Made by a program: the position numbers and the translations under genes. A stretch of 64,000 nt of DNA from Escarpia spicata (Eukaryota; Annelida; Polychaeta; Sabellida; Siboglinidae), in assembly GCA_963995525.1 (NCBI GenBank), contig OZ023216.1, positions 40,277,580 to 40,341,579 of the forward strand. Direction: 5' to 3'. The notes beneath the pieces are model-generated. The model was not told where the DNA came from. It ran no database searches and saw nothing but the letters and a program-made list of their open reading frames with translations. Shown one piece after another: positions 1-12,634 of the stretch (position 1 is its first letter; each line of letters starts with the position of its first letter).

Positions 1-7
1 CTCATAC

Positions 8-83
8 CGAATTCATTATCTGAAGATAGTAATACGTGATCTTCGAAAGTGCTTCGTTTCGGTCGATCGCCTTTTCCGTCCAA
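8..83 (-). CDS. Copy 1 exon 6: catalytic domain, helix region
   Basis: Follows TTGTCACACAG and encodes WTEKAIDRNEALSKITYYYL then QIMNS, which resembles the helix of ADAM catalytic domains usually written I.R.YY..I.N.V. The donor is GTATGAG at positions 7-1. Joined to exon 5 it gives HTIFDYWTEKAIDRNEA. The gene continues left of the window. Confidence 0.75.
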
Positions 84-2326
84 CTGTGTGACAACACAAA
101 AGCAAGTAACGGACGGAAGGATGTCGTACATATGTTCCAACGAACATTTACATCAGACTTATTAGCGATCACAACGGATAGCAAAATGAAGATTAACTAT
201 TTTGTGTTGACGTGTTTTGTATTAAATTGACCGTTGGTGTCACGTGGACAATTTATCACATCATAATTTGGAATAATTATGTCAATACCGCCTTGAAGAT
301 GTTGCCCTTCGATTAAAAGACTTCAATTATACGTTTTTTACAGTTGAATATTGTATGAAATTGAAGACTTTTTAGGACACAGGTAGTGAATACGACGAAG
401 AACGGTGACTCACTAATCGAATATGGTGTGGTCCAACACGAACATAATCTCGACGTAATAAGCAGCAACTGTTGTATCTCTCTTCTGTCTATGTTTGGCT
501 GCGCTTTTCATAATCTTGCTTTCAGTCTTGATTGCGAGTAATTCAGCATATGTCTCTTGGCCAAAGTCGACTTTGTCTGCAGTTGTGTAACAAAACCCAT
601 ATAACCCATATAAACACTTTATTTATAAAACAGTTACATGACTTATGAAAGATACTTTGCAAAATGAACGGGAATACACATATACGCACATGCACACAAG
701 CACGCACATAAACATACGCACACGCACGCCGCATGCACGTACACGCACACACGCACACTCGCTCACACGCACACACGCACACACACACGCAAGCAGGCAC
801 GCACCAACGATTTTTTTATTACCTATAGGCGTTTCCTTGGAAATGACGCGATGAGGGACACCATCATGTTGTACCGGTTTCACGTAACCTACAGGTTGTA
901 TGACGTACGACTTGCCTTTGATGTGGAAACTTCCTTCCTGTGAAAATACGCAAAATATGCATACAACAGCGTGAACCAAATACACATAAACATCGATTAT
1001 TTTAATGGCACGGTGTTATTTACAAAACTAAGCTTACAAACAAACCATCAAACAATTTCACATAACAAAACACGCAACAGCGTAAAATCAAATCATTGTA
1101 AACTCTACAAGCCGTCTTTCAAAGTTTCATCATTTTGTAAGAAAAGTGCTACATTTATTCGTCTACGACTCTATGTAAAATAATGTATACAACTGTCTCG
1201 TAACAACTTCATGTGCTTCATATAACTTTTATATATGCATCGCTGAGATCATTTTTCAAATAGCAAATATAAGAAATATTTATAAACTTACCAGTTGTAT
1301 AACATGATTTTCATTTCCGCGTTGTTTTCTGTTGACTAACATTGCAGCGCCTTGTTCGGTATCTTGGTAGAAGGCGACATCCTGCCGATGTGTAATGGTA
1401 TTATAACATAACGTATGTACTGAATGCTGCATTATACAGCAAAACGTATTGTTCAATTTATGTTACGCAACACTAAATGTGTACCATATACTCGTAGATT
1501 TCCCAGAACATCTTCTATCTTACACGAACACGCCAACTTAATGAACAACATGACAATAAGATTGACACAGTCTCGATGGCGTACCAACCTCTTTGATCGG
1601 GATGTAGATTTTCTCATGTTTATTATTGGCGAACGTGAGAGGAACGTTCGTGTTGATGTCCGTATTCCGCACCAGTTGTAGAGTCACTCTTTCTCCGCCG
1701 ACGCTAAACTGCAGGTGGAGGTGACGCGGTAGGCTCGACTCGGCCGATCGTCTCATCCGACCACCACGTAGTTCTTTCACCAGCACCAACTCGCCGTCTC
1801 CTTCCGTGGACTTGCCAAGACCTATGGATGTAAGTTTGACCGTAGACACAAATAGCCATAGGCATTGACTTATATCTGAATTCCCGCCTCTGCACATTTG
1901 AAATCGCCAAATCTGTGATTCAGTATGGAACACTGAAACAATTTAAAAAAAAATTAATTTATTAACATACGAGAACATTTAAAATATGATAAGTTCATAA
2001 CCTACTGCTGATGTGCACTGCGGCTAGAGAGGCGAGATTGAAGCTGACGTTTTATCAATATTAATTAAGTTTATTATTTTCCATGATCAATTGCCGGTAG
2101 TTTCACACTGAGAGCTATTGCTTTTATTGTGCATTCAGACATATTACTAAATAGTTGTTACCATTACGAACTACATTTTGGTAGTTCGTTAAATATGGGG
2201 ATGTAGAAACTAGCGAACGTTTTGCAAAGTATAATGAGCCAAGTTGGTACACAACCTTCGCTCATCCAACTTACCCACGACAGCCAATACCAACAGCACC
2301 GATAGAACGAGAACATGATTTCTCAT
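8..2326 (-). CDS. Copy 1: ADAM/MIG-17-like secreted zinc metalloprotease, 5' part (gene runs off the left edge)
   Basis: Six exons on the minus strand (2275-2326, 1589-1821, 1292-1381, 823-937, 414-498, 8-83) join in one reading frame. They encode a signal peptide, an M12B-type propeptide, a furin-like RQKR site and the first strands of the catalytic domain (YYVEIMFVLDHTIFD, then ITYYYLQIMNS). The HExxH exon must lie beyond position 1. Exons 1 and 2 have the same lengths (52 and 233 nt) as the matching exons of the paralog at 12264-32890. In exon 2 about 55 of 78 residues agree by hand count. The family is known for secreted zymogens activated by proprotein convertases. Substrate and C-terminal architecture cannot be read here. 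All introns use GT-AG, with one weak donor after exon 2. Confidence 0.8.
414..498 (-). CDS. Copy 1 exon 5: furin site and start of catalytic domain
   Basis: Reads AKHRQKRDTTVAAYYVEIMF and then VLDHTIFD. RQKR is a proprotein-convertase consensus placed exactly between propeptide and the first beta strand of a reprolysin fold. The acceptor (GCGCAG, weak pyrimidine tract) is chosen by phase. The donor is GTGAGT and leaves phase 2 (TA), completed to Tyr by the next exon. Confidence 0.75.
823..937 (-). CDS. Copy 1 exon 4: propeptide, third part
   Basis: Starts after TTTTCACAG and encodes EGSFHIKGKSYVIQPV ... HRVISKETPI, close to the G.F.I....Y.I.PV...HRI segment of ADAM-type propeptides. Phase 0 at the start and phase 1 at the end (donor GTAATA). 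No counterpart is visible in copy 2. Confidence 0.75.
1292..1381 (-). CDS. Copy 1 exon 3: propeptide, second part
   Basis: Thirty codons (DVAFYQDTEQGAAMLVNR...) between CGGCAG acceptor and GTAAGT donor, phase 0 on both sides. The content fits the middle of an M12B propeptide. No counterpart is visible in copy 2. Confidence 0.7.
1589..1821 (-). CDS. Copy 1 exon 2: propeptide, first part
   Basis: Acceptor TCCATAG at the upstream side. The exon translates with [27 protein letters not shown] and VRNTDINTNVP, the LPxxLHLQF...L.RN..I.TNVP style of M12B (reprolysin) propeptides. It is 233 nt, as in copy 2, and ends phase 0 after IPIKE. The donor there is GTTGGT, weaker than the GTACGC of copy 2. 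A GTACGC lies 4 nt further on, but its use would put exon 3 out of frame. Confidence 0.8.
2275..2326 (-). CDS. Copy 1 exon 1: start codon and signal peptide
   Basis: ATG at 2326-2324 opens MRNHVLVLSVLLVLAVVG, a short basic N-terminus followed by a hydrophobic run, typical of a secretory signal peptide. The exon ends in phase 1 at a GTAAGT donor. Length (52 nt) and phase match exon 1 of copy 2. I chose this ATG over the internal one because it matches the start in the paralog. Confidence 0.8.
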
Positions 2327-4461
2327 TGTGTCTAACGTTTTTTCACAGTACAGTTGATCTGAAAACGAATGCAGACATTACAAATGGCTTAAAACTTGGT
2401 GTACTCAACTATTTAATTTATAATAAACATTAACCGATATACATCGACAATTGGTAGATCAGAGGCAAATGGTCCAAGCAAGCGATTGTACATAGAAAAT
2501 GGCGATTGGACCTCCGCGTCTAGGAGGAGACACACTTACAAAGATTCAAGGTTAGCGTATTAACATACAAGTACAACCAAAGCGCAGCGCAAACGTGATG
2601 TCCGTGTAATAAGCATGTACGAATCCAAATAAGGAAAACATCTCATATAGTTAATCTTCACGGTCAGTGTTGAAAGTGAAGTGCTTTATGAAGCTGATAG
2701 CCTATGTAGTAACTAGAACAAGACGTTCAACGGAAGATACAACAAAATGCGCTGGTAATGGATGCGTGTTATTTGGAACAGTAGGTGGGCGTACTAAGAA
2801 TTTTATGGGGACGTTTACAAACTCTCAATTCGAGTAGCTATGAGACATCTCAAGAAGTATAGAGGAACTCATACACCACTTACCTCCTGGTATTCACTTC
2901 CCGTAAGACAGTATATTTTCAAATACTACTTATATAACCCCGATATCGACTTATCTGCGTTGCGTGTTTGCTCTGGAGTAGGGTTTGATGTATTCTGCTG
3001 TTATTATATATGGTGCTTATTCGCAAGATGGTTCATGTGTTCCTGCGCGTACTATGGGTATCGAAAAGCATAGCTTTTGTCTCGCTTCACGGTCACTTTA
3101 CAAGTTAATACGGACCAAGCAAAGTGATTGACATTTTGTGTATGACGCACCAAACAATAAAACAGGTTTCTATCAGCGTGATCTGTGCATAAATCCGTTT
3201 CTTGTCCACATATCCGGGTAAATGTAGTCTAAATCACAGATAAGTGCGCCTGATCCAGCCGTCGTCACAATGGAAACGTACATTTTCGCACAACATTGAC
3301 ACAACATAATAAGTGTGTTTGGACATCGGCTCGCTCTTAGAGTGCGATAACTTACAGTCCAGAGCGCGAATGGTATGCCGTTCACAAAATTGGTATGAGA
3401 GACGAATTGAATCACTCACAAGCATCTGTTTGCTGCTCAATGACAGCGCAGTACAACACAATAAACTGCGTGGTCGTTTATGCCATTATGTTGTACGAAC
3501 AAGACTATGACTAACAGAACAAACTACTGGTTGTTGTGTTCCAATAGTTTTCACTGGGGTGACTGACACAGATAGATATACAAACGTTTGACCAACTATT
3601 CACGTTTTGACCGGATGCAAACAGGATAATCTTGCACTTTTTAAAATTAATATGCCAAGTGCTCAGTTCGTGTCAACCAGCTGCAGATGAATGGTTTGAA
3701 GAGATTTCGAAAAATGTCCTCCAAATAATAATATTATGTGTTTGGTGTTTGCCAGTTAAACGTGTAAACGACAACTAAGGAATCTTTCAATTATGTTCGT
3801 ACTGAGATATTTATAGACAAAATTCACGCAATACCTTCAATGATTATATCAATTACATTATATTCATATTGTCATACAGGTAGTACTTGAAAACACTTAA
3901 CATGCAAATTAAAATATCAGCTAGAAAAAAACATTATCTTGATGGTTGTATCGAATGTTCTGTTTCAGGTTCTATAACCTGTTACCTTCAATAATTCTGA
4001 GAATTGTTAGTAAATAACGATGACTCTTCAGATTAAACCGTTCACCTGACAAACGAGCCCGGTCAAGCGTGACTAATCTGCCCAGTCAACCGTGACGCCA
4101 GTGAACACTTCAGAAGTCAACAAACCTGCGAGGTATGTCCTCGACTTAATGCTTAAATAATGAAATATCAGACACAGTATACTGGTAATCCTATGGGAGG
4201 TTCCGGCCAGTCATGACCCGGAAAGTCACATGTGATTATCCACACCATGGAATAACAAATTTTCACTGACCAGTGCCTGTGATACTAATTCGATGTAACT
4301 TTAATTCTTCATATGTTACTAGTTTTACATGTGTTTATATACTTTATTTGGTTTTCTTTGATGGACATTATTTTATTGATACATAGTTGAGCTTCCTTTT
4401 CTTGGTATTTCGCTTGGCTATAGAATATAGGTACTTTGTAAGGTTTTAGTGTATTGCTACG
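2327..4461. other. Intergenic, upstream of copy 1; no gene seen
   Basis: Presumed promoter side of copy 1. Short open frames (for example near 2840-3073) have no recognisable motif, splice partners or repeats. I see no clear TATA box placed before 2326 and no recognisable mobile element. Confidence 0.5.
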
Positions 4462-4464
4462 TTA

Positions 4465-5122
4465 AGGGCCTAGTACACATGTCGACGGCAACGGCAAAAC
4501 CTCGACAGCAAAGCGGTATTCCGCGAGCAGAGACTAGTACACACAGCGCAGTAATCCTCGACGGTACATGCACACATTTTGAAACGTTCCTAGTCATATA
4601 AAAGGTTTGTGGATGCTGTTAAACATTCGGTCAAACAAAACGCCGCTAATTCTGCCGGCCATCTTTCACTATGCTTCCCCATAACTAAGTGATGGACATA
4701 TATTTTGTTATTTTTGACAACATTTATTAACATTTTGTTTCGTCTATACAACTTGAATGCTGAACTTTTAATTAAACACAATATTGACCGATACATTTGC
4801 TTTACTTCTCTGAAAATAAAATGATGCCAATTTAAACATAACAATATAAAACTATGGATCTGCAATTTTAATTTTACATTGACGTCATCTCTTTATATTT
4901 GAACATGTACAATTTGACGTCATACAAAAACAACAGCTCTGAGTAAATTTGCTGTTCGGTATTTTTTTTTAAATCGCGATTGATTCGATTCTCGGGGGTT
5001 TGCTGTCGCGCAGTTTTGCCGTCAAGCGGTTTACCACCACGTACTAAACACTGTTTTATTCCAGTTAACGCGCTTGCAGTCGAGGTTTGCTGTCACCACC
5101 GTCGACATATGTACTAGGTACT
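4465..5122. mobile_element. MITE with TTA target duplication (PIF/Harbinger-like)
   Basis: The two ends are imperfect inverted repeats: AGGGCCTAGTACACATGTCG on the left against AGTACCTAGTACATATGTCG on the right, continuing through GACGG...AAACCTCGAC for about 50 bp. TTA flanks both ends (4462-4464 and 5123-5125). There is no coding capacity in the 658-bp body. A TTA target duplication is the hallmark of PIF/Harbinger elements, so this is probably a non-autonomous member. Confidence 0.65.
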
Positions 5123-5481
5123 TTATTGGGCTTTGAAAGTTGTCCAGTGTCTTGTGCTTTATTTCTTCTTAGTCTAACTGAATTTACGATTTTTCCAATT
5201 AGGTACCCTTTAAAATACTGCTACTTTGCTTGGATTAAGGTATAATTGTTTGTATGCTAGTTGTAAACAAAGCTAGTTAATGACATGTTCAGAAAAATTT
5301 CTCACAACAAACACATTATATGAAGTAATGCACGACTCTACAGGACGACGCAGGATGATAATACGTATGGGAAACGCTAGTAACTTTATACGGATTAGTT
5401 CTTCAGCATGAATGACGATGTCAATGTGGACATTGTATTGTAATAAACTAACAGACAGTCCAGCAACCGGTTGGATAATTG

Positions 5482-5893
<412 letters not shown>

Positions 5894-7260
5894 ATGATAA
5901 CTTATTGATATTCTTGTTTTCATAAATGAAGGGTGTACTACGACGCTTTTTTGTTCCAGTTGATCATAGTTTAAAAAAAAGTAAAAAAGTACGACTTGGA
6001 CCTGAAAACGCGACGACCTGCAACTTACTAATCGCCATTTTGGGTATATCCGGATAGAATAAATTCCAGATTTCATTAATAAACATTGCTGTTATTTCCG
6101 TGCCCATACGGTCGTTGTCGTGGCAATGGTGGCAAGCTGGCTAAATAATGTAATAAAGTACCCAAGTGTTCTCCTTCCTGGATAAACAAACATGTTCAAC
6201 TGTGTCCCGTTTAAATGTCGAATAACACGTTTTTATGTTCACATATATTTATTTGGTAAAATTGATGTCGTGTTGTTATGTATGTTTTGGGAAACATTTC
6301 GGGAGACGTTTAAATCCATTGAATGTAACATTTAATTAGTAACGGTCACCATGGCCCAGGTCAGCCATATTGTTATTATTTGAACAATTAAAAGCAGTAT
6401 TCGTTGGTTGTATTTACCTTGGCCATACCAGTAATATTATCATTGAAAGTATATCCACAAAGCTTAGAGTGTTATTTCACGCTGTCTCGGATATTAACCC
6501 ATGTTATAGAGTCGAACAATCGAGTAGTTACTCTACTCAGCAAATATGCCAATGCCATGCAGCTGGCGTCATTAACAGTTAGCTAAGTTACATATTCATT
6601 CTCCATTCAAGTTCAAGTTCTATTTATTTCCAGCACCAGGCAACGTTCTGTTGACTGACTACTCCGTCTATATTGTGGTTAGAAAGAATGTTATGGTCTT
6701 ATTAGGTCTCGGTCAACCAGTCAGCCTTTTTGAGAACATTATCGCCAAGACGACCTTTCTTTGTTGACCATGAGGATGGTCACTGCCAGAGTGCGTGACG
6801 TCCTCAGTGGTTCTTTTACCTAACTGATGTGTCGACTGCGACATGCTAGTTCGTTCGAATAAATCTGTTTGTTTGTTTCGTTTAAGTCATCGAACAAACG
6901 TTGACTATATTTTTGAATGAGTTTCGTAAGAATTCGGCTTAATAATTTCACGATGAACTAAGTAAAAGCGGACGAAGTTATAAGTCACGGCATTTAGCCA
7001 GAGCCATTTAGTAATAACGTAAAAGTATCGGGGACTTACAAGTGTAACAGGTGGAACAAATGAATTCACTGTCTTGGGAAGTCTCATGTTTTGATAACGG
7101 AGAGACACCAAATGAAACAATAAATGCCATATATCTTTACTGTTAGTAAGTTGTTTATTATAAAGCGACCACTACTATATTAAATCAAACAATAACGTTG
7201 TGTCAGCGACAACACAAGTGTAGCATACGAACACTAGTTTTACTACCAACCCTCTAAACA
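5894..7260. other. Intergenic; nothing recognised
   Basis: AT-rich unique-looking DNA. No open frame with a familiar motif, no splice-consistent exons and no clear repeat structure that I can see. Confidence 0.45.
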
Positions 7261-7269
7261 AGCCGGGCA

Positions 7270-7660
7270 TATAACAGGCCCGTAACCAGGGGGGGGGGGG
7301 TTCAGGGGTTCGTTTGAACCCTCGTTTTACGAACCCCCCCTTCAACAACGAACTCCCCTCGAACCCTCGCCTATACTTTCACTCCACCCCCGTTTTCCCA
7401 CTAAACCAGGTGCATAGCAATAAATAATTACTTTTAGCTGTTCAATGGAATCTGTTCAAAATTAAATTAAAACCAAACACGAACTAAGTTTCGAACTACT
7501 CCCATGCAAAAACGACCCCCTCCCCGTTTGAACCTTTCATACGCATTTCCGTTCTCGCGCTAAACTTGTTGCAGAGCAATCAATAATTACTTTTATATGT
7601 TCAGTGAAATTTGCACATAATTAAAACTTGTAAATATGATACATGTTTGTGGGAGGGGGG
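7270..7660. repeat. Tandem ~185-bp GGGGTTCG-rich repeat, probable transposon end
   Basis: Two diverged copies contain a run of G's, GTTCG...GAACCC segments, and then CAATAAATAATTACTTTTA / CAATCAATAATTACTTTTA. They lie directly before the hAT transposase relic and are probably the terminal region of that element. Confidence 0.5.
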
Positions 7661-7674
7661 TTCGGATTAATCCC

Positions 7675-8102
7675 ACTTTTACAAGTAGGATTAAGCAGAA
7701 AACTGCACTTGCAGAAGCAAACGCCAAGTACAATGGTGATCTGCCGTCTCCGAGCGTGCTACCAGAAGAGTTGCATCGATGGGAGCAGCGTTATCGCGGC
7801 AAAGAACCAAAGGACTGCCCAAACAGGTGTGCAAAGGCAATCAAGGAATGCCAGCGAGAAGCATTACCCAACATCTATGTGTTGTTGCAATTGGCCTGAA
7901 CAATCACCGTCAAAGACTTGCCAGCTGTCTACGACGTCTGAACACCTTCGTGCGCACCAGTATGGACCAAGAACGTCTCTCCTCGCTTGCACTGATGCAC
8001 ATCCACTATGATGTTCACGTTGATGTCAATCAAACGAATAATTATTTTAGAGATCTTTTCCCAAGGAAACTGCAACTAAAGTGTATTCTGCATGAAAGCT
8101 AA
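7675..8102 (+). pseudogene. hAT transposase C-terminal relic
   Basis: The reading gives PEELHRWEQRYRGK and ALPNIYVLLQLA, then a TGA (7897-7899) where the family has Cys. After a frameshift near 7930 it continues LRRLNTFVRTSMDQERLSSL, ALMHIHYD and FPRKLQL. NIYVLLQLAC...RRL...M.QERL..LALMHIHY is the hAT C-terminal dimerisation region as seen in the ZMYM/P52rIPK-like group. Only about 140 codons remain, so the element is dead. The N-terminal zinc finger and DDE core are missing. Confidence 0.8.
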
Positions 8103-8109
8103 TCTGTCA

Positions 8110-9440
8110 CCCAGGCAGCTGAACACATTCAAGGGAATCAATCTGAATGTGCCAAGACCATCAGTCTTCACTACCACTTCTTCAGCACATTAATTGTGAT
8201 ACCACTACTGATTTCAATAAAAAGCAACCATTTTCGCATATCGTGCCACTAAAGAACCTCATATATGAACGTTGAATGTCGTTACAATTGCTGGCGTTAA
8301 TTTTGTATATGTAGCATAAGTTTGCCGTTTATTTGTGACATCATTCACATCAATATTGGTCGTGAAGTCGATTATCTAATACCTTGGTCTGCTTAAAGAC
8401 ATCGGTCTGCCAAGCGCGGCACAAACTATCAAAAACGAATCCCCGTCAGCAAAACGTGGTTTGAGTTATTGATCCAACTCATAGGCCAGTAAAGCCTATT
8501 GAATCTAACTGCATAACGATTTCAAAGACGGTTTGTGTGTACCTTGTGTGCGTGTGTGCGCGTGTGTGTGAGTAAGTGCACGCGTATGTATGTGGTTGTG
8601 TGTGCATGCGGGCATTAACTCATGTGGGAGGTATTTGAACATTTTTATATAAACATATTCCAACTGCTAACATGTACACAATCAGCAAATCATTAATTTA
8701 TTCCACTCATTAAAGCTCGCTTTATAACCAGTCAAGGATTTGTAACTGCATGAGGTTTCAGGGAGAATGCACAGGCAAGTGTTCTGACAAGACAGATTTA
8801 CACATATTGCGTTGAACAAATCAGTCCGAACTCTTTGCACTGCCTTTCCTGTCTGGCATACGGCCATATGTGTTGTGTCTTTTTGAATGTATTGACCTAT
8901 TTTTAATATATTCACGCACTTTTAAGATCAAGTACTCTTTGTTGTTATTACTGCGCGTACCGTCGTCGTTAATAAGGCAGGTCGCTATGCGAGCCATGTT
9001 TACAGCATTCTATTTCTTATTCACATAGCTCACATATACAGACCACAGCACGTTTGATTAACCTCGTCAGTGTATCGACACAAGGCTGACCTTTTACACA
9101 TAATACTGAAGAACCATTGACACTACCTAAGCGGCGTATTTTGAGTACGGCGCGCTGTTGACAGTTTAGATAATCCACAATTTCGTGACCGGATGTTTTT
9201 CGGAGGATTATTCAAAAGATGGAGTGAATCAACATTTGTAAATGGCGCATTTTAACGACATCTTAAGAAACAACTCCAATTGCAAGGTTGCTTACGTTGT
9301 GACTACTTGATCTAGCGTATTTGTAATTGTCAGATGGCGAATGCATCGAATGTCGACAGTCTACCTACAATGTCTGTGGATTGTGTGTCCTTGGATGTTT
9401 AGGTACTGCAATAAGAGTTTTGTAATGTCACAACATAATG
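8110..9440. other. Intergenic; a short (TG)n tract, otherwise nothing recognised
   Basis: A degenerate TG tract sits near 8537-8600. The short open frames around 8682-8915 on the minus strand show no known motif and no splice partners. Confidence 0.45.
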
Positions 9441-9461
9441 TTCCTCGGTTAAAATTCCTTA

Positions 9462-9499
9462 CCTAGTACTACTACTACTAGTACTGCTACTACTACTAT

Positions 9500-9582
<83 letters not shown>

Positions 9583-9601
9583 GTACTGCTACTACTACTA
9601 T

Positions 9602-9669
<68 letters not shown>

Positions 9670-9712
9670 GTACTGCTACTACTACTATTACTACTACTAC
9701 TACTACTACTAT

Positions 9713-9774
<62 letters not shown>

Positions 9775-9788
9775 TTACTAGTAGTAGT
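9462..9788. repeat. (CTA)n trinucleotide array, ~325 bp
   Basis: Nearly uninterrupted CTA units, broken by recurring CTAGTACTG and CTATTA variants that appear at intervals. This suggests partial higher-order amplification. The poly-Val frame on the minus strand is a by-product. Confidence 0.95.
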
Positions 9789-9959
9789 AGTAATAATAAC
9801 AATAAGATCGTTAGCGGCGTAGATCTTGAAAAAAGCACCAGTGCAATCGTTGCTGCAGTCCTACTACTACTACTAATAATAATGCAATACTTCCAGCAGT
9901 CCCTGTGGGACACTACACGGAAGTCGGGGCTATCACATTATCCGAAGAAAAGCATGTAT

Positions 9960-10815
9960 GGTCGATGTCGATGTTTGCAATGTTATATTATTATTCTATT
10001 ATTATATTTATTTATATTATTTTTATAGGCAAACTAGCAAACGTACGCGCTTAAATAGGCAAGCCATTGTTTCATCTCCCGTCAAACGTACCTACAGCTG
10101 TATATATACGCAGCGGCCGGTTTCCCGATGTATACGTCGCGCATGCGTGGTTTATACGAATCGTGTAAGTTACATTTTACGTTGCAAACAATTGATTTAA
10201 GCTACAACCGGAAAGAACCCTTATCCGGATTATATTATTTGTAAGGTTGGCAGTTGTTTATTCGAAAACGTATTGTTGTCAATCTAACCCAAAAACTCGG
10301 CGTGGGATAGTATCCACTAGAGGCGCCAATTTTTTTTAATACGTCGTAATTACTACAATTGTATTACAAAACCCCACTATGGCATGATGTTGGTATCGTA
10401 TACATTTGGTAAGTTAAGGCGAAATAATCACAACTATTTAATCAATTTTTCTGATGAAATTCGACGAACAGGCAGGCGCCTCGTTTCATACTGAATTCAA
10501 ATTATACAGTTAAGTTAGTGGCAGTGGCGCCACCTATGGAACTGCACTGGTATAACTGTACATTGACACAATTGTTGTTTGGTACCCTTCTTTGGTGTTA
10601 CCCTTGGTCATTGTCCCCATGGTTCCTGTAATCGGGAATAGTGTGTTGGTACAGGAGAAAAAACTATCTAAGATGTAATTAAATTACATCAAAGGAACCC
10701 TGTCCTGAATCGAAACGAATGAACAAATCTCCCCCCGGATCTTCTCCAAATTGCATCACATAACACTGATCACGTGACACACCCATGACCATCTCCGTCT
10801 GCTAACGGGGTCATG
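9960..10815. other. Intergenic; nothing recognised
   Basis: AT-rich sequence without motif-bearing open frames or clear repeats. Confidence 0.45.
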
Positions 10816-10819
10816 TTCT

Positions 10820-11295
10820 AGTTAGACTTCCTGTTTGGTTACAAAGGTTGTTGGTTACGGAGAAAAGTGCAGTGTATTTTTTAGAACTAATTTTTTAAAA
10901 ACAAAATTCACATGCTATGACATAAGTGCATTTGAGTAGGCAGATTTCCATGTGTGATTGTAAACGGTGTTGACTGTAAAATGGTGGATTTATAGATGAT
11001 TTTAATAAGCGGAAGGATATTTGGCAGCAATTTGCCTGGGTGACCTGTTTACGGAGTAATGCTTGCCGGCATTTGTTAATATTGACGGGTGTCACACGTA
11101 CAAGCATTTTACGAGTGCTAGAAGAATGCAATTTAATGTCAGTGAGATGATGTTAACAGCAGATGAGTAGTTTAAGACATTTTGTAGGTCACGTTTTCTT
11201 ATAATCAGACAATACATTAACATGGTCGCCTATGAGAAAACCAACTGTGTGTTGACTCCTAACGGAGCCCGTGAGACAAGATGAATTTTGGAAAT
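10820..11295 (-). repeat. Diverged duplicate of 63510-63990; decayed coding-like segment
   Basis: About 470 bp align by eye with the right end of the window, from GACTTCCTG-TTGGTTAC through GACATAAGTGCATTTGAGTA to GGCGACCATGTTAA. On the minus strand both copies share a hydrophobic frame (LVFS-ATML, IIRKR, NVLN, IISLT). This copy has a stop inside that frame and a frameshift before it. It could be a relic of a transmembrane-protein gene or a dispersed repeat. The frame is too short to name. Confidence 0.6.
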
Positions 11296-11299
11296 GAAA

Positions 11300-12263
11300 A
11301 TCAGGTATCTGTTTAGGAAATAACCCATAAAAACAAATGATGCTTATTTGATACATTATGTTCATCGATTTAGTTAGTTCTGTAACATTCGACAGGAATA
11401 CACCATTGTTCAATGAGAGTGGACTATTCTAATGGCATACAAACAAGCCGGATTCATCAGTAATTTTGCACTTAACTTAATATTTTATTATACAGATCTC
11501 TTGTAACAAAACCCTTCATACATCGTCTAATTTCACGATTACATCAGGGATTGCAGCATTTATTGACACAGAACAATAACGGAATATGTCCATGACAATT
11601 GAATATTTTATACACAATCAATATCTTAATAATATGGTCGCTAGGTTTGTGAAACTAAACTCTGTCAGGCTTGAGCATAACCGTTGTTGCAAATTATGCA
11701 TTCTATAACTAATGACATATTCGAAACTACATAATGAAAGGCATTGACGCACACAGTACGAAAGTGCATAATCGTACAATAAGAGAAGTGCCCGGGTTGT
11801 GAAATTGCAAAACGTACCCAGTATAGCATGTACGATGAATGTAATGACAAAATTCAGCAACGGTGTTTGTTGTAGTTTGTTGTAATAAACTAACTCGTCC
11901 GATATCGTTGATTCCCCACCCGCTCTCGTCGCGAAAATAGCGCATGGGCACGGCGTACCATCGTCGCCTGTGCTATATCCGGGTACGTTTCGCAATTTCT
12001 CGCCCGTATTATGAGGTTCCCTGAGTTAAAGTAAAACATGTCTATTCGAAAGCAGCTATATATATATATATATCACTAATATTACACTAACAATCACAAC
12101 AAGTTAGACGTTTCTTAATTATGTTTGTATAGATCTAATATAGATATACATATATATATATATATATATCTATATATTTAAGAATAACATTTCATTCTGT
12201 ATCGCATCACCGGGCTATGTTTTGCATAAAAGACAAACGCTGTCTGTTCGTCTTGTGGACTGT
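11300..12263. other. 3' flank of copy 2
   Basis: Lies downstream of the copy 2 stop codon. It probably includes the 3' UTR. TA microsatellite tracts sit at 12056-12073 and 12146-12180. Candidate AATAAA signals on the minus strand occur near 11559-11564 and 11480. None can be proven. Confidence 0.4.
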
Positions 12264-12398
12264 CTACATCAGTGTGGCAAGAATCACAGACACGACTGTG
12301 ATGAGGACGAAGTTGGTGGCGGTGACGGAAGCGCTGTCTTTCATTCCGGTCAGCGTCCCGTCGTTACATCTGTCTGTCTTACAGCACTGTCTGCACAG
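12264..12398 (-). CDS. Copy 2 terminal exon: Ly6 CCKTDRCND end and GPI-type tail
   Basis: After TTTTGTAG the exon reads [18 protein letters not shown] ... [19 protein letters not shown], then TAG (12266-12264). CC.TD.CN is the invariant end of Ly6/uPAR domains. The small-residue spacer and hydrophobic C-terminal run with no cytoplasmic tail are what a GPI transamidase signal looks like. The cleavage site cannot be fixed by eye. Confidence 0.88.
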   Translation of the reverse strand: MCRQCCKTDRCNDGTLTGMKDSASVTATNFVLITVVSVILATLM

Positions 12399-12597
12399 CT
12401 ACAAAACACAAAACTTCCACATTACGATTGCAATATTGACTCCACTACCTGCTGTAACTGAAATTGACATACATAGAAAACATAATGATATCATTGTCAA
12501 CATTGTTGTAGTAAATGAACATATGTTTGCAATATTAGCTAAATATTGATTATTACGTATTATGTAATAACTGCGTAAATAGTTATAATATATATAC

Positions 12598-12634
<37 letters not shown>

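Noticed and set aside
9449..9913. Poly-Val minus-strand frame
   Set aside because: Translation of the (CTA)n array only.
11618..11995. 125-codon minus frame with GYSTGDDGTPCPCAIFATRA
   Set aside because: No family match that I recognise, no splice partner and no start context. It lies in the 3' flank of copy 2 and is probably chance.
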